Origin: SIG480 sp045614365
Lineage (GTDB): Bacteria; Bacillota; Clostridia; Oscillospirales; JAAYXM01
Length of the DNA: 13,617 nt
Direction: 5' to 3'
Assembly: GCA_045614365.1 (NCBI GenBank)
Contig: JAZLCV010000091.1
Coordinates: 1-13,617, forward strand
Shown piece after piece: positions 6,659 to 12,988 of this stretch (position 1 is its first letter; the number at the start of each line of letters is the position of its first letter). The notes beneath the pieces were generated by a model. That model ran no database searches. It saw nothing but the letters and a program-made list of their open reading frames with translations, and was not told the origin of the DNA. A program made the position numbers and the translations under genes.

Positions 6659-7093
6659 CTATAAGAAAAGAAGAATTATTCCGTAGAAGATGCTTGCAGA
6701 TATTCCCATAACGAGGACAGGTCCTGCAAGCTTGAACATATTTGCACACATGCCGAGAATATAACCTTCGCTTTTGAATTCAAGAGCCTCAGAAACAATG
6801 GAGTTTGCAAAGCCTGTTATCGGAACAAGGGTGCCTGCACCGGCGTGTTTTGCGATTTTATCGTATAAACCGAAGCCTGTAAGAAGTGCGGAAAGGCCGA
6901 TAAGCGTTATTGAGACTGATGCAGATGCGTTATCCCGGTCAAGTCCGAAAGACATATACATATTTAAAAGTATTTGTCCAAGAATACATATTGCACCGCC
7001 GATGAGAAATGCTTTTATAAAGTTTTTCAGATGCGGAGATTTTGGTTCAAGATTTTTGACGTATTCTGCATATTCCTTTTTTGACATATTCAT
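6659..7093 (-). CDS. spoVAC: Stage V sporulation protein AC (SpoVAC)
   Basis: A 144-residue membrane protein, first gene of the spoVA operon; Bacillus SpoVAC has about 150. In Bacillus SpoVAC behaves as a mechanosensitive channel, the core of the dipicolinic acid conduit. Visible are a short charged cytoplasmic N-terminus (MSKKEYAEYVKNLEPKSP), FIKAFLIGGAICILGQILL (25-43), a helix around 60-77, the motif HAGAGTLVPITGFANSI (84-100) and a C-terminal helix (about 122-143). The start at 7093 is set by AGGTG seven bases upstream; a second ATG two codons later is possible. The operon has only AC, AD and AE, the reduced Clostridia set. Expression should be forespore-specific. Confidence 0.95.
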   Translation of the reverse strand: MNMSKKEYAEYVKNLEPKSPHLKNFIKAFLIGGAICILGQILLNMYMSFGLDRDNASASVSITLIGLSALLTGFGLYDKIAKHAGAGTLVPITGFANSIVSEALEFKSEGYILGMCANMFKLAGPVLVMGISASIFYGIILLFL

Positions 7094-7115
7094 TATTATT
7101 CACCTCTGTGACAGT

Positions 7116-7144
7116 TATTTTGTCACATAAAAACGGATTTATAC
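7116..7144 (-). promoter_or_regulatory. Sigma-G-like promoter of the spoVA operon
   Basis: On the minus strand: GTATA (7144-7140), 17 bases, CAAAATA (7122-7116). The first matches the sigma-G/sigma-F -35 pattern (GHATR) exactly and the second is one base from CATNHTA. spoVA is a classic sigma-G target, which supports the call. No vegetative promoter is obvious upstream of spoVAC. Confidence 0.6.
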
Positions 7145-7156
7145 GAAAATTTAACC

Positions 7157-7185
7157 TTTACAAAAAGCACAAAATTTGGTATACT
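7157..7185 (+). promoter_or_regulatory. Promoter of the tRNA gene
   Basis: TTTACA (7157-7162), 17 bases, TATACT (7180-7185), placed 17 bases before the mature 5' end of the tRNA. It starts immediately next to the divergent spoVA promoter. Confidence 0.8.
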
Positions 7186-7202
7186 GTTTAAGTAATATTT
7201 GT

Positions 7203-7279
7203 GCGCCCGTAGCTCAGTTGGATAGAGCGTCAGACTCCGACTCTGAAGGCCGCAGGTCCGACTCCTGTCGGACGCACCA
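7203..7279 (+). tRNA. tRNA-Arg (anticodon CCG), with unusual bases
   Basis: A 77-base cloverleaf with CCA encoded: acceptor GCGCCCG/CGGACGC, D-stem GCTC/GAGC, anticodon stem TCAGA/TCTGA, loop CTCCGAC with anticodon CCG at 7237-7239, T-stem GCAGG/CCTGT. It would read the arginine codon CGG. Oddities: acceptor pair 4-69 is C-A; position 55 is C instead of the nearly universal T (T-loop TCCGACT); position 37 is A, where Arg(CCG) tRNAs normally carry a G methylated by TrmD. The gene has its own promoter and terminator, so it is expressed in principle, but it could be decaying. Confidence 0.88.
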
Positions 7280-7280
7280 T

Positions 7281-7322
7281 GTAAAAAACCTCTTTTGCCC
7301 GGTAGGCAAAATAGGTTTTTTT
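7281..7322 (+). terminator. Terminator of the tRNA gene
   Basis: Two bases after CCA: AAAAAACCT pairs with AGGTTTTTT, then after a C-T mismatch TTTTGCC pairs with GGCAAAA around a CGGTA loop. Seven Ts lie at the 3' side. The symmetric A/T ends would let it act on minus-strand transcripts too. Confidence 0.9.
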
Positions 7323-7325
7323 ACA

Positions 7326-7494
7326 ATGATATCCGTTCCCTGCGGTAACGGATGATATAGCTGACGCTATGATATCTGCTATGCAGATGATATACGTTTC
7401 GCGTATGCCGGGAACGGATATTATATCATGCTTGCAAAGTAAGTATATCATATGGCACAAGACGCATATCATATCGCTGTAGGCGATATATCAT
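7326..7494. repeat. Hairpin array phased by ATGATAT / ATATCAT heptamers
   Basis: Four ATGATAT (7326, 7352, 7369, 7387) are followed by four ATATCAT, the reverse complement (7423, 7445, 7466, 7488). Between and overlapping them are small inverted repeats: CCGTT/AACGG (7333-7351), ATAGC/GCTAT (7357-7370), ATCTGC/GCAGAT (7374-7388), ATACG/CGTAT (7392-7406), weaker ones at 7429-7445 and 7452-7467, and ATATCGC/GCGATAT (7471-7489). In addition ATATCCGTTCCC (7329-7340) is a perfect 12-base complement of 7410-7421, so the left half can alternatively close into one large stem. No gene is supported inside. It has the look of a dispersed, non-autonomous repeat element; no named family is recognised. Confidence 0.8.
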
Positions 7495-7500
7495 TAAATA

Positions 7501-7539
7501 TGAAGAAATCCCGCACCGTAGAGGGGAATTCCTTCTTCA
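7501..7539 (-). terminator. Probable terminator of the amidohydrolase gene
   Basis: Imperfect hairpin: TGAAGAA (7501-7507) pairs with TTCTTCA (7533-7539), with inner ATCCC and GGGGAAT separated by a bulge. On the minus strand it is followed by TATTTAATG. It directly follows the gene's stop codon, but the T-tract is weak. Confidence 0.5.
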
Positions 7540-7541
7540 AA

Positions 7542-8414
7542 TCAATCCAGCGGGACAAGCTTTAAGGCGTTGCCGGAATAGATTTTGTCGAGAACGCCTG
7601 CGGGAAGCTTGTCTGCAATTGAATTTAAAAATTCTTGATGAATATTATCAAAATAGTCACGCCCATAAAGGATGCGGTCCTGAAATTCCGTCAGGAAGCC
7701 GATTGCAAATTCGGGATCGCGGGAAAGCGCATTACATCCGCTGCCGGCGGAGAGATCGCAATAAAGGTTAGGATATTTGCGAAGCATCTCAATAAGCTTG
7801 CCTCCGGGCTGAACCTTTTCCTTTGGATATGGATTTTTGTCGTAGAGATCATCCCCTGAGATGTGCGACCAGAAGCCGGGGGCGTGGCCTAAGAAGATTG
7901 TTTCCGGGCATTTTGCAATTGCACGTTCAAACGCTTCTATTCCACCGCCGTACCAGTAGTTCGGGCGCGGATAGTCTGAGGGATGCTGGAACTCATAATC
8001 AATGTGAACTATAACAGGAAGACCGCGCTCTCCGCAGTAGCGGTACATACGGATGGCATCGGGGTTGTCAAGCATCATACGGACTTTAAGCTCACCGCAG
8101 ATTTTAACATCATACATATCTACAGCGGCGTTAAGGCGGTCAATTGCATCGGGACGGCGCGGATCGGGCGCATAACCGAGCACGAAACGCTCGGGTGCGC
8201 GCTCTTTGTAGTTTAAGCACCGCTCAAACGGAATCGGTCCCCACGGGCTGTAGGTTATCGGTGTGCGCTTGTTGTATGACGGATTGTATTCGTCTGTGGG
8301 TGCTTCCCATGAAAGTAACCATGTAACATCGATGTTGTTCCTGTCCATATTTTCAAGGTATTTGTCGAGGTTATGCCCGCACCAGTCGGGATGGTTGTGG
8401 TCATCAATTATCAT
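7542..8414 (-). CDS. Amidohydrolase-2 family metal-dependent hydrolase
   Basis: A 290-residue TIM-barrel hydrolase of the amidohydrolase-2 (PF04909-like) family, which includes decarboxylases and lactone hydrolases. Metal and active-site candidates are in the usual order: DHNH near the N-terminus (H6, H8), E108 in GELKV, H137 in VIVHID, H177 in FLGHAPGFW and D253 in YGRDYF. The C-terminal SGNALKL resembles the family's usual GNAxRLF ending. Tryptophans and prolines at 32-63 and 147-158 suggest a specific substrate pocket. No signal peptide. The ATG at 8414 follows a GGAGGC (8426-8421). It is transcribed alone from its own promoter, so context gives no hint of the substrate. Confidence 0.85.
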   Translation of the reverse strand: MIIDDHNHPDWCGHNLDKYLENMDRNNIDVTWLLSWEAPTDEYNPSYNKRTPITYSPWGPIPFERCLNYKERAPERFVLGYAPDPRRPDAIDRLNAAVDMYDVKICGELKVRMMLDNPDAIRMYRYCGERGLPVIVHIDYEFQHPSDYPRPNYWYGGGIEAFERAIAKCPETIFLGHAPGFWSHISGDDLYDKNPYPKEKVQPGGKLIEMLRKYPNLYCDLSAGSGCNALSRDPEFAIGFLTEFQDRILYGRDYFDNIHQEFLNSIADKLPAGVLDKIYSGNALKLVPLD

Positions 8415-8447
8415 TTTAAAGCCTCCGATTCAGTATAAGTTATCTTG

Positions 8448-8476
8448 ATTGTATCACAACAAATAAAAATGTACAA
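8448..8476 (-). promoter_or_regulatory. Promoter of the amidohydrolase gene
   Basis: On the minus strand: TTGTAC (8476-8471), 17 bases, TACAAT (8453-8448) with TG in the extended -10 position. The leader is about 25-30 bases. The rest of the divergent region up to 8576 is A-rich and shows nothing else recognisable. Confidence 0.7.
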
Positions 8477-8576
8477 GGAAAGAAACGATAAACAATAAAA
8501 AAAGACATAAAAACGCAAAAAATTCCATATGCCAATAAAAATATTTCCCAACCTTTTCCTTACATAAAAATCCCTT

Positions 8577-8606
8577 GAATGTAAACAATAGTTTCATAAC
8601 ATCAAA
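8577..8606 (+). promoter_or_regulatory. Sigma-G-like promoter of spoVT
   Basis: GAATG (8577-8581), 18 bases, CATCAAA (8600-8606). This fits the forespore sigma pattern GHATR - 17/18 - CATNHTA with one mismatch. spoVT is sigma-G controlled in Bacillus, which supports the assignment. No good vegetative promoter is seen at this place. Confidence 0.5.
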
Positions 8607-8626
8607 ACAAAAAGGGGATTTATATA

Positions 8627-9169
8627 ATGAAAGCAACAGGTATAGTCCGTAGAATTGACGACCTTGGTCGTGTCGTCATTCCGAAAGAAATCCGCAGAAC
8701 AATGCGTATCCGCGAAGGCGACCCGCTGGAAATTTACACAGACCGCGACGGAGAGGTGATTTTCAAGAAATACTCACCTGTCGGCGAGCTTGCATCGTTC
8801 GCAACGTCGATATGCGAAACCCTTTATAAGACAACCGGTGCTACGGCGCTCGTTACCGACCGTGACTCGGTTATCTCGGTGTCAGGCGTGCAGAAGCGTG
8901 AGCTTATGGACAAGCGTCTATCTGAAGAGCTTGAGCATATTATAGAGTCGCGCCAGATATATCAGCACCGACAGGGGGAAGCGGCAATTTCCGTAACCGA
9001 TGCAAAAAACGGAAGCTATGTTTCCATTGCCGCACCGATTATTTCCGAAGGCGATGTGTCGGGATGTGTAGTGTTTGCCTTTGACGGAAGTGAAGCGGAG
9101 CTTGGGGAAACGGGATATAAGCTTGCACAGACGGTTGCGGGATTTCTGGGTAAGCAGATGGAATCTTAG
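8627..9169 (+). CDS. spoVT: Stage V sporulation protein T, AbrB-family regulator
   Basis: A 180-residue transcription regulator; Bacillus SpoVT has 178. Residues 1-50 are the AbrB-type swapped-hairpin DNA-binding domain (MKATGIVRRIDDLGRVVIPKEIRRTMRIREGDPLEIYTD), almost invariant in the family. Residues about 55-178 form the GAF-like domain that tetramerises the protein and may bind a ligand. In Bacillus SpoVT tunes the late forespore sigma-G regulon up or down. The start follows AAGGGGA at about 8611-8617, eight to ten bases before the ATG. The gene stands alone, with a sigma-G-like promoter and a terminator at 9181. Clostridia can carry several SpoVT/AbrB relatives, but the length and N-terminus make SpoVT itself the best call. 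Confidence 0.95.
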   Translation: MKATGIVRRIDDLGRVVIPKEIRRTMRIREGDPLEIYTDRDGEVIFKKYSPVGELASFATSICETLYKTTGATALVTDRDSVISVSGVQKRELMDKRLSEELEHIIESRQIYQHRQGEAAISVTDAKNGSYVSIAAPIISEGDVSGCVVFAFDGSEAELGETGYKLAQTVAGFLGKQMES

Positions 9170-9180
9170 AAATGCGGGAG

Positions 9181-9229
9181 AGTGCCGCAAAAGCTACGTG
9201 CAGATGACGGAGTTTTTGCGGTGCTTTTT
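9181..9229 (+). terminator. Intrinsic terminator of spoVT
   Basis: AGTGCCGCAAAA (9181-9192) pairs with TTTTGCGGTGCT (9214-9225), a 12-bp stem with two G-T pairs and a 21-base loop, then TTTTT at 9225-9229. Confidence 0.8.
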
Positions 9230-9251
9230 GTTGTCTTCGGTCAAATAATGC

Positions 9252-9280
9252 TTGTAAGTAGAGCCTGTTTATGATAATAT
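9252..9280 (+). promoter_or_regulatory. Promoter of the tagA-tmk operon
   Basis: TTGTAA (9252-9257), 17 bases, TAATAT (9275-9280), with TG in the extended -10 position. The leader would be about 70 bases and contains an inverted repeat at 9299-9332. Confidence 0.65.
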
Positions 9281-9298
9281 ATATTATAGATAATTATG

Positions 9299-9332
9299 AC
9301 CTTAAGCCGAGCGGAAAAGAATACCTTAAGGT
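9299..9332 (+). repeat. Inverted repeat in the operon leader
   Basis: ACCTTAAG (9299-9306) and CTTAAGGT (9325-9332), an 8-base inverted repeat with an 18-base loop, between the predicted transcription start and the ribosome site. It could be an operator or leader hairpin. There is no T-run, so it is not a terminator. Confidence 0.3.
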
Positions 9333-9355
9333 TTAAAAAGAGGAAAGTGATTAAT

Positions 9356-10093
9356 ATGCAGGGCGAAAAAATTTCTATTTACGGTATTTCTTACAACAAC
9401 GTAACTCTTGATGAAGCGGCGTGTCTTTGTGAAGAGCTGCTTTCTGAAGAAAAAAACCATATTGTTGTTACTCCGAATGCAGAAATTGCATATATGGCAA
9501 CGAAGGACAAGCAACTTGGGAAAATACTCAACTCTGCCGATGTTGCGGTTGCCGACGGGATCGGTGTTGTGTATGCATCAAAGGTTTACGGAACACCTGT
9601 CAAGGAAAAGGTACCGGGGGTTGAGCTTGGTATGCGTGTCCTCGAAAATGCCTCAAAGAGCGGGAAAGGCGTGTTTTTCCTCGGTGCAAAGCCGGGTGTT
9701 GCAGACCTTGCGGCGGCAAAAATTTCTGAAAAAATCCCCGGAATAAATTTTGTGGGTATCCGTGACGGATATTTTAAGGATGACAGCGAGGTAATTGAAA
9801 ATATAAACGCAAGCGGTGCGGAAATTCTTTTCGTATGTCTCGGCGCTCCGAAGCAGGAGAGATGGATGGAAGAAAACCGTGACAAGCTGCACACTCGCCT
9901 TATGCTGGGTCTTGGCGGATCCCTTGACGTGTATGCAGATACGGTTAAGCGTGCACCGCGGATATTTATAAAGCTCGGTCTTGAGTGGTTTTACCGTCTG
10001 CTCAAGGAGCCGTGGCGCTTCGGGCGTATGATGGCGCTTCCGAAATATATGTTCGCCGTTATTCTGGACAGGCTTGGAAGGAAGGGAAAGTAA
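9356..10093 (+). CDS. WecG/TagA/CpsF family glycosyltransferase
   Basis: A 245-residue membrane-associated glycosyltransferase of the family (GT26) that adds N-acetylmannosamine or a similar sugar to an undecaprenyl-linked acceptor for teichoic acid or polysaccharide synthesis. Key sites are TPNAEI with T39 and N41, ADGIGVV with D67 (the predicted catalytic Asp of TagA), FFLGAKPG (107-114), CLGAPKQERWM (161-171) and GLGGSLDVYAD (185-195). The C-terminal GLEWFYRLLKEPWRFGRM (208-225) is the appendage tied to membrane binding. The start at 9356 follows AGAGGAAAG; an in-frame ATG at 9296 lacks a ribosome site. Its TAA overlaps the next ATG by one base (TAATG). No other teichoic acid genes are in view, so the polymer is unknown. 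Confidence 0.92.
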   Translation: MQGEKISIYGISYNNVTLDEAACLCEELLSEEKNHIVVTPNAEIAYMATKDKQLGKILNSADVAVADGIGVVYASKVYGTPVKEKVPGVELGMRVLENASKSGKGVFFLGAKPGVADLAAAKISEKIPGINFVGIRDGYFKDDSEVIENINASGAEILFVCLGAPKQERWMEENRDKLHTRLMLGLGGSLDVYADTVKRAPRIFIKLGLEWFYRLLKEPWRFGRMMALPKYMFAVILDRLGRKGK

Positions 10094-10758
10094 TGCGCGG
10101 AAAACTCATTACGATTGAAGGAACAGACTGTTCCGGAAAATCCACGCAGCTTGAGCTTTTATGCAAAAGATTAGAGCGCGAGGGGAAAAGCTTTTTAAAG
10201 GTTGCTTTTCCGCGGTATGACAGTGAATCATCTGCTCTTGTTCGGATGTATCTCGGCGGTGATTTCGGAGAGAATGTTGCTTCAGTCAACGCATATGCGG
10301 CGTCAAGCTTTTTTGCCGTTGACAGAATAGCGTCATATCTGCGTGAGTGGAAAGGCTATCTTGAAAACGGCGGAACGGTTCTTCTTGACCGGTACACAAC
10401 TTCAAACGCGATATATCAGGCAAGTAAGCTTCCGGAAAACGAGCGGTCTGCGTTTTGTGACTGGCTGTTTGATTATGAATACAATCTTCTCGGACTGCCG
10501 GAGCCGGATGCCGTAATTTTTCTCGATATGCCGCCTGAGTGTGCAGAAAAGCTTATGAGCCGGCGTGAGGGTGGCGAGGACATCCACGAAAAGGATAAGG
10601 ATTATCTCAAAACCTGTTACCGTGCATCGTGCGCTCTTGCCGATAAATATTCGTGGAAGAGAATACTTTGCGCCGAGAATGAAAATATTAAGACAATAGA
10701 AGAAATTCACGCGGAAGTATATGAAACGGTTTCGCGTGTGCTGACAGAGGGTAATTAA
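10093..10758 (+). CDS. tmk: Thymidylate kinase
   Basis: A 221-residue kinase that phosphorylates dTMP to dTDP for dTTP synthesis. It has the P-loop GTDCSGKST (10-18), the FAVDR segment (74-78) and the DRY motif (99-101) in LLDRYTTSNAIYQ of the thymidylate kinase family, plus a lid region rich in charge (SRREGGEDIHEKDKDYL, 156-172). The P-loop carries Cys-Ser where most relatives have Gly-Xaa-Gly, and the lid differs from the Escherichia type, so it is a divergent, Clostridia-type Tmk. Assignment rests on motifs. The ATG at 10093 overlaps the stop of the upstream gene, with AAGGGAAAG as ribosome site. A second Tmk elsewhere in the genome is possible. Confidence 0.88.
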   Translation: MRGKLITIEGTDCSGKSTQLELLCKRLEREGKSFLKVAFPRYDSESSALVRMYLGGDFGENVASVNAYAASSFFAVDRIASYLREWKGYLENGGTVLLDRYTTSNAIYQASKLPENERSAFCDWLFDYEYNLLGLPEPDAVIFLDMPPECAEKLMSRREGGEDIHEKDKDYLKTCYRASCALADKYSWKRILCAENENIKTIEEIHAEVYETVSRVLTEGN

Positions 10759-10759
10759 A

Positions 10760-11656
10760 ATGCTTAAATTCAGACCCGTACATGCGGACGACTTTGAGAC
10801 AGCCGCGCCGATAATGAAGGCTACGGGCTACAATTCGACAGAAAGCTCTTTTGTTATTCTGTACACATGGAGCGGCTTATATAACGGTGAAGTGTGCATT
10901 GACGGAGATACTGTGTTTATCCGTTCCCGCGGCAGGGACGGAGTGTCATATTTGCCACCGCTTGGTGGGGATATGAAATCTGCACTGTTAAAAATTGCGG
11001 ATACGGAAGGAAATGCGGAAAAAATTCACTTTCACTCCGTTACCGATCGTATGCGTGAGAAGCTTGAAGCGTCTTTCCCCGGCGAATTTGAGTATACGGA
11101 AAGGCGAAAAAGCTTTGACTATATGTATCTGAGAGAAGAGCTTGCCTCGCTTTCCGGAAAGAAATTTCATCAGAAGCGCAACCATGTAAATAAGTTTTTA
11201 AAGCGGTATGAGGGGCGGTTTGCATATAACAATATGACACAGGCAGATATACCGGATGTTTTGAAATTTCAGAGTAAATGGATATCCATGGCTTCGGAAA
11301 AGGAAGGGCAGGAGGCTCTGCGTTACGAAACAACAGCAATAGAAAAGCTGCTTTACCATTTTGACTGCTTTGATCTTCGCGGCGGTGTTTTGCGCGTGGA
11401 CGGGAATATCTGTGCTTATTGCATAGGAGCGAAGATAAGCGGAGACACTGTTGATGTAATGGTCGAAAAGGGCGATTATGCATATGACGGTGTGTATCAG
11501 GCGATAAACAAGCTGTTTGCGGAAAATAACTGTCAGGATGTTTTGTATATAAACCGCGAAGAGGATATGGGAATAGAAGGACTCCGCCGCGCAAAGCTTT
11601 CATACTGTCCGACGGAGCTTCTGAGAAAGTACGGTGCTGTATGGAAAAGAAAATAA
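10760..11656 (+). CDS. DUF2156 / LPG-synthase-C domain protein
   Basis: A 298-residue soluble protein matching the C-terminal catalytic domain type of phosphatidylglycerol lysyltransferase (PF09924, formerly DUF2156). It forms two GNAT-like halves, about 1-125 and 130-298. The conserved stretch KKFHQKRNHVNKFLKRY (133-149) and the ending INREEDMGIEGLRRAKLSYCPTELLRKY are typical. Related domains transfer amino acids from aminoacyl-tRNA to lipids in MprF, but stand-alone forms such as this, without the membrane part, have no established reaction. It starts one base after the tmk stop with GAGGG as ribosome site and overlaps the next gene by 16 bases, so it is co-translated with it. It probably aminoacylates or acylates some substrate; that is inference. 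Confidence 0.85.
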   Translation: MLKFRPVHADDFETAAPIMKATGYNSTESSFVILYTWSGLYNGEVCIDGDTVFIRSRGRDGVSYLPPLGGDMKSALLKIADTEGNAEKIHFHSVTDRMREKLEASFPGEFEYTERRKSFDYMYLREELASLSGKKFHQKRNHVNKFLKRYEGRFAYNNMTQADIPDVLKFQSKWISMASEKEGQEALRYETTAIEKLLYHFDCFDLRGGVLRVDGNICAYCIGAKISGDTVDVMVEKGDYAYDGVYQAINKLFAENNCQDVLYINREEDMGIEGLRRAKLSYCPTELLRKYGAVWKRK

Positions 11657-12426
11657 GATGTGCTGTTGCATCGGATATTGAAGCAATAAGAGAACTATGG
11701 TCGGAATGCTTTCCGGATGATACGGAATATGCGCGTTTTTTCTTTGACCGCGTGTTCAAGCTTTCCTGTGCACGCGTGTGCACGGTTGACGGGATTGTTG
11801 CCGGTATGCTTCATTCATTTCCGTATGATTTTGCAACGCCTGACGGCATTTTGCACGCAAGGTATATTTACGGAGTCGGCACAGCAAAGAGATACCGTGG
11901 TCTCGGTATTGCGGGTGATCTTTTACAGGCAGAGGCGAAGGACTGTGATTTCACGGTAATAATTCCGCAAAGTGCCGGTCTTTTCAGCTTTTATGAAAAA
12001 AACGGCTTTTGTGAGCTTTTCACGGTAACAAAAATAACAGCAGAGCAGGGAAAAGAGAAAAAGGTTGTTCATGCAGGAAAAGATGACATTACGGCACTTA
12101 ATGCTATGTATGAGAAAATGTGCCGCGGGGGAATTTATCCGGTGAGAACACCGGAGCGGTGGGAAACCCTTATCGCTGAGCACGAGTTTCTGGGCGGCGG
12201 GATTTCTCTTTTTGACGGAGGGTATTGCGTACATTATAAAAACGGAAGTCTGCAGGATATAAGCGAGCTTTGCTCGGCAGGCGGAAGCTCACCGTTCGGG
12301 TATGAATGTAAAGCGATTGTTCCCGGCAATGATACGCCTATAGGTGCAGCCCGCCTTATAAGCGAGCGTGCACGCGAAATTTTTGCAAAGGGATACAACA
12401 GATATTTAAATCTTATGCATAACTGA
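11641..12426 (+). CDS. GNAT family N-acetyltransferase
   Basis: A 261-residue GNAT acyltransferase. The acetyl-CoA site is clear: IYGVGTAKRYRGLGIAGDLL (76-95) with the R-x-x-G-x-G/A signature RYRGLGIAG, followed by IIPQSAGLFSFYEKNGF (107-123). Residues 141-261 form a second part seen in Eis-like enzymes, shorter than in Eis itself. Substrate unknown. The start at 11641 lies inside the end of the upstream gene (16-base overlap, other frame) and has only a weak GAGAAAG-like ribosome site, so translation likely depends on upstream ribosomes. The pairing of this gene with the DUF2156 protein, both of GNAT-like fold, may be functional. Confidence 0.88.
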   Translation: MEKKIRCAVASDIEAIRELWSECFPDDTEYARFFFDRVFKLSCARVCTVDGIVAGMLHSFPYDFATPDGILHARYIYGVGTAKRYRGLGIAGDLLQAEAKDCDFTVIIPQSAGLFSFYEKNGFCELFTVTKITAEQGKEKKVVHAGKDDITALNAMYEKMCRGGIYPVRTPERWETLIAEHEFLGGGISLFDGGYCVHYKNGSLQDISELCSAGGSSPFGYECKAIVPGNDTPIGAARLISERAREIFAKGYNRYLNLMHN

Positions 12427-12445
12427 TTGAGAAAGGATTGAGATT

Positions 12446-12988
12446 ATGGTATATCTTCTTCTTGAAAACGGATTTGAGATGTGTGAAGCGCTTGCTCCGG
12501 TAGATATTCTGCGCCGCGGAGGCGTGGATATTGCAACTGTAGGTGTTTCAGGGCGTGAAGTAACCTCGTCTCACGGAGTTAAGGTTTATGCGGATAAAGA
12601 GCTTTCAGATATCGTTTTGTCCGATATGGAAATGCTGATTATTCCGGGAGGACAACCGGGTGTAGATAACCTGTGGGAAAACGAAGCCGTGCGTGAGCTT
12701 GTGATGAAGGTACACGGTGCCGGCGTGAAAATTTCGGCTATCTGCGCTGCTCCCATTATCCTTGCGCGTCTCGGGCTTCTCGACGGAAAAACAGCAGTTT
12801 GTTATCCGTCATGCAGCCCGGAACTCGAAAAAGCGGATTTCTGTGATGGCTGTGGCGTCGCAAGCTGCGACGGAATAATAACCGGACGTGCTGCCGGTGA
12901 TGCGTACGATTTTGCGTTTGAGATACTTCGCACGCTCTGCGGCGAGAAAGAAGCGGCACGTGTGCGGGAAGTAATATGCTATGAATAA
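12446..12988 (+). CDS. DJ-1/PfpI family protein (YajL-like)
   Basis: A 180-residue protein of the DJ-1/ThiJ/PfpI superfamily, DJ-1 branch. The nucleophile is C100 in KISAICAAPIIL, on the usual sharp turn, and the partner acid E14 lies in FEMCEALAPVDILRR, which aligns with human DJ-1. GVDIATVGVSG, LIIPGGQPG (64-72) and GIITGRAAGDAYDFA (143-157) are further family blocks. Relatives act in oxidative or carbonyl stress and as glyoxalase or deglycase-like enzymes; the exact activity is debated. Extra cysteines at 119, 123, 133, 136 and 141 stand out. The ATG has GAAAGGA upstream, 19 bases after the GNAT stop, and the end overlaps the folate gene by eight bases. Confidence 0.92.
   Translation: MVYLLLENGFEMCEALAPVDILRRGGVDIATVGVSGREVTSSHGVKVYADKELSDIVLSDMEMLIIPGGQPGVDNLWENEAVRELVMKVHGAGVKISAICAAPIILARLGLLDGKTAVCYPSCSPELEKADFCDGCGVASCDGIITGRAAGDAYDFAFEILRTLCGEKEAARVREVICYE

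Noticed and set aside
7230..7472. Minus-strand reading frame of 80 codons over the tRNA and hairpin array
   Set aside because: It covers the tRNA and its terminator; the coding appearance is by chance.
7326..7494. CRISPR array
   Set aside because: The repeated unit is only seven bases, changes orientation halfway, and the intervening sequences are 10-19 bases and self-complementary. No cas genes are present.
9170..9251. Possible small gene between spoVT and the tagA-tmk operon
   Set aside because: The stretch is filled by the spoVT terminator and shows no start with a ribosome site.
11040..11783. Long minus-strand reading frame of 247 codons
   Set aside because: It is antisense to the DUF2156 and GNAT genes, which have clear family motifs, and has no supported start or similarity.
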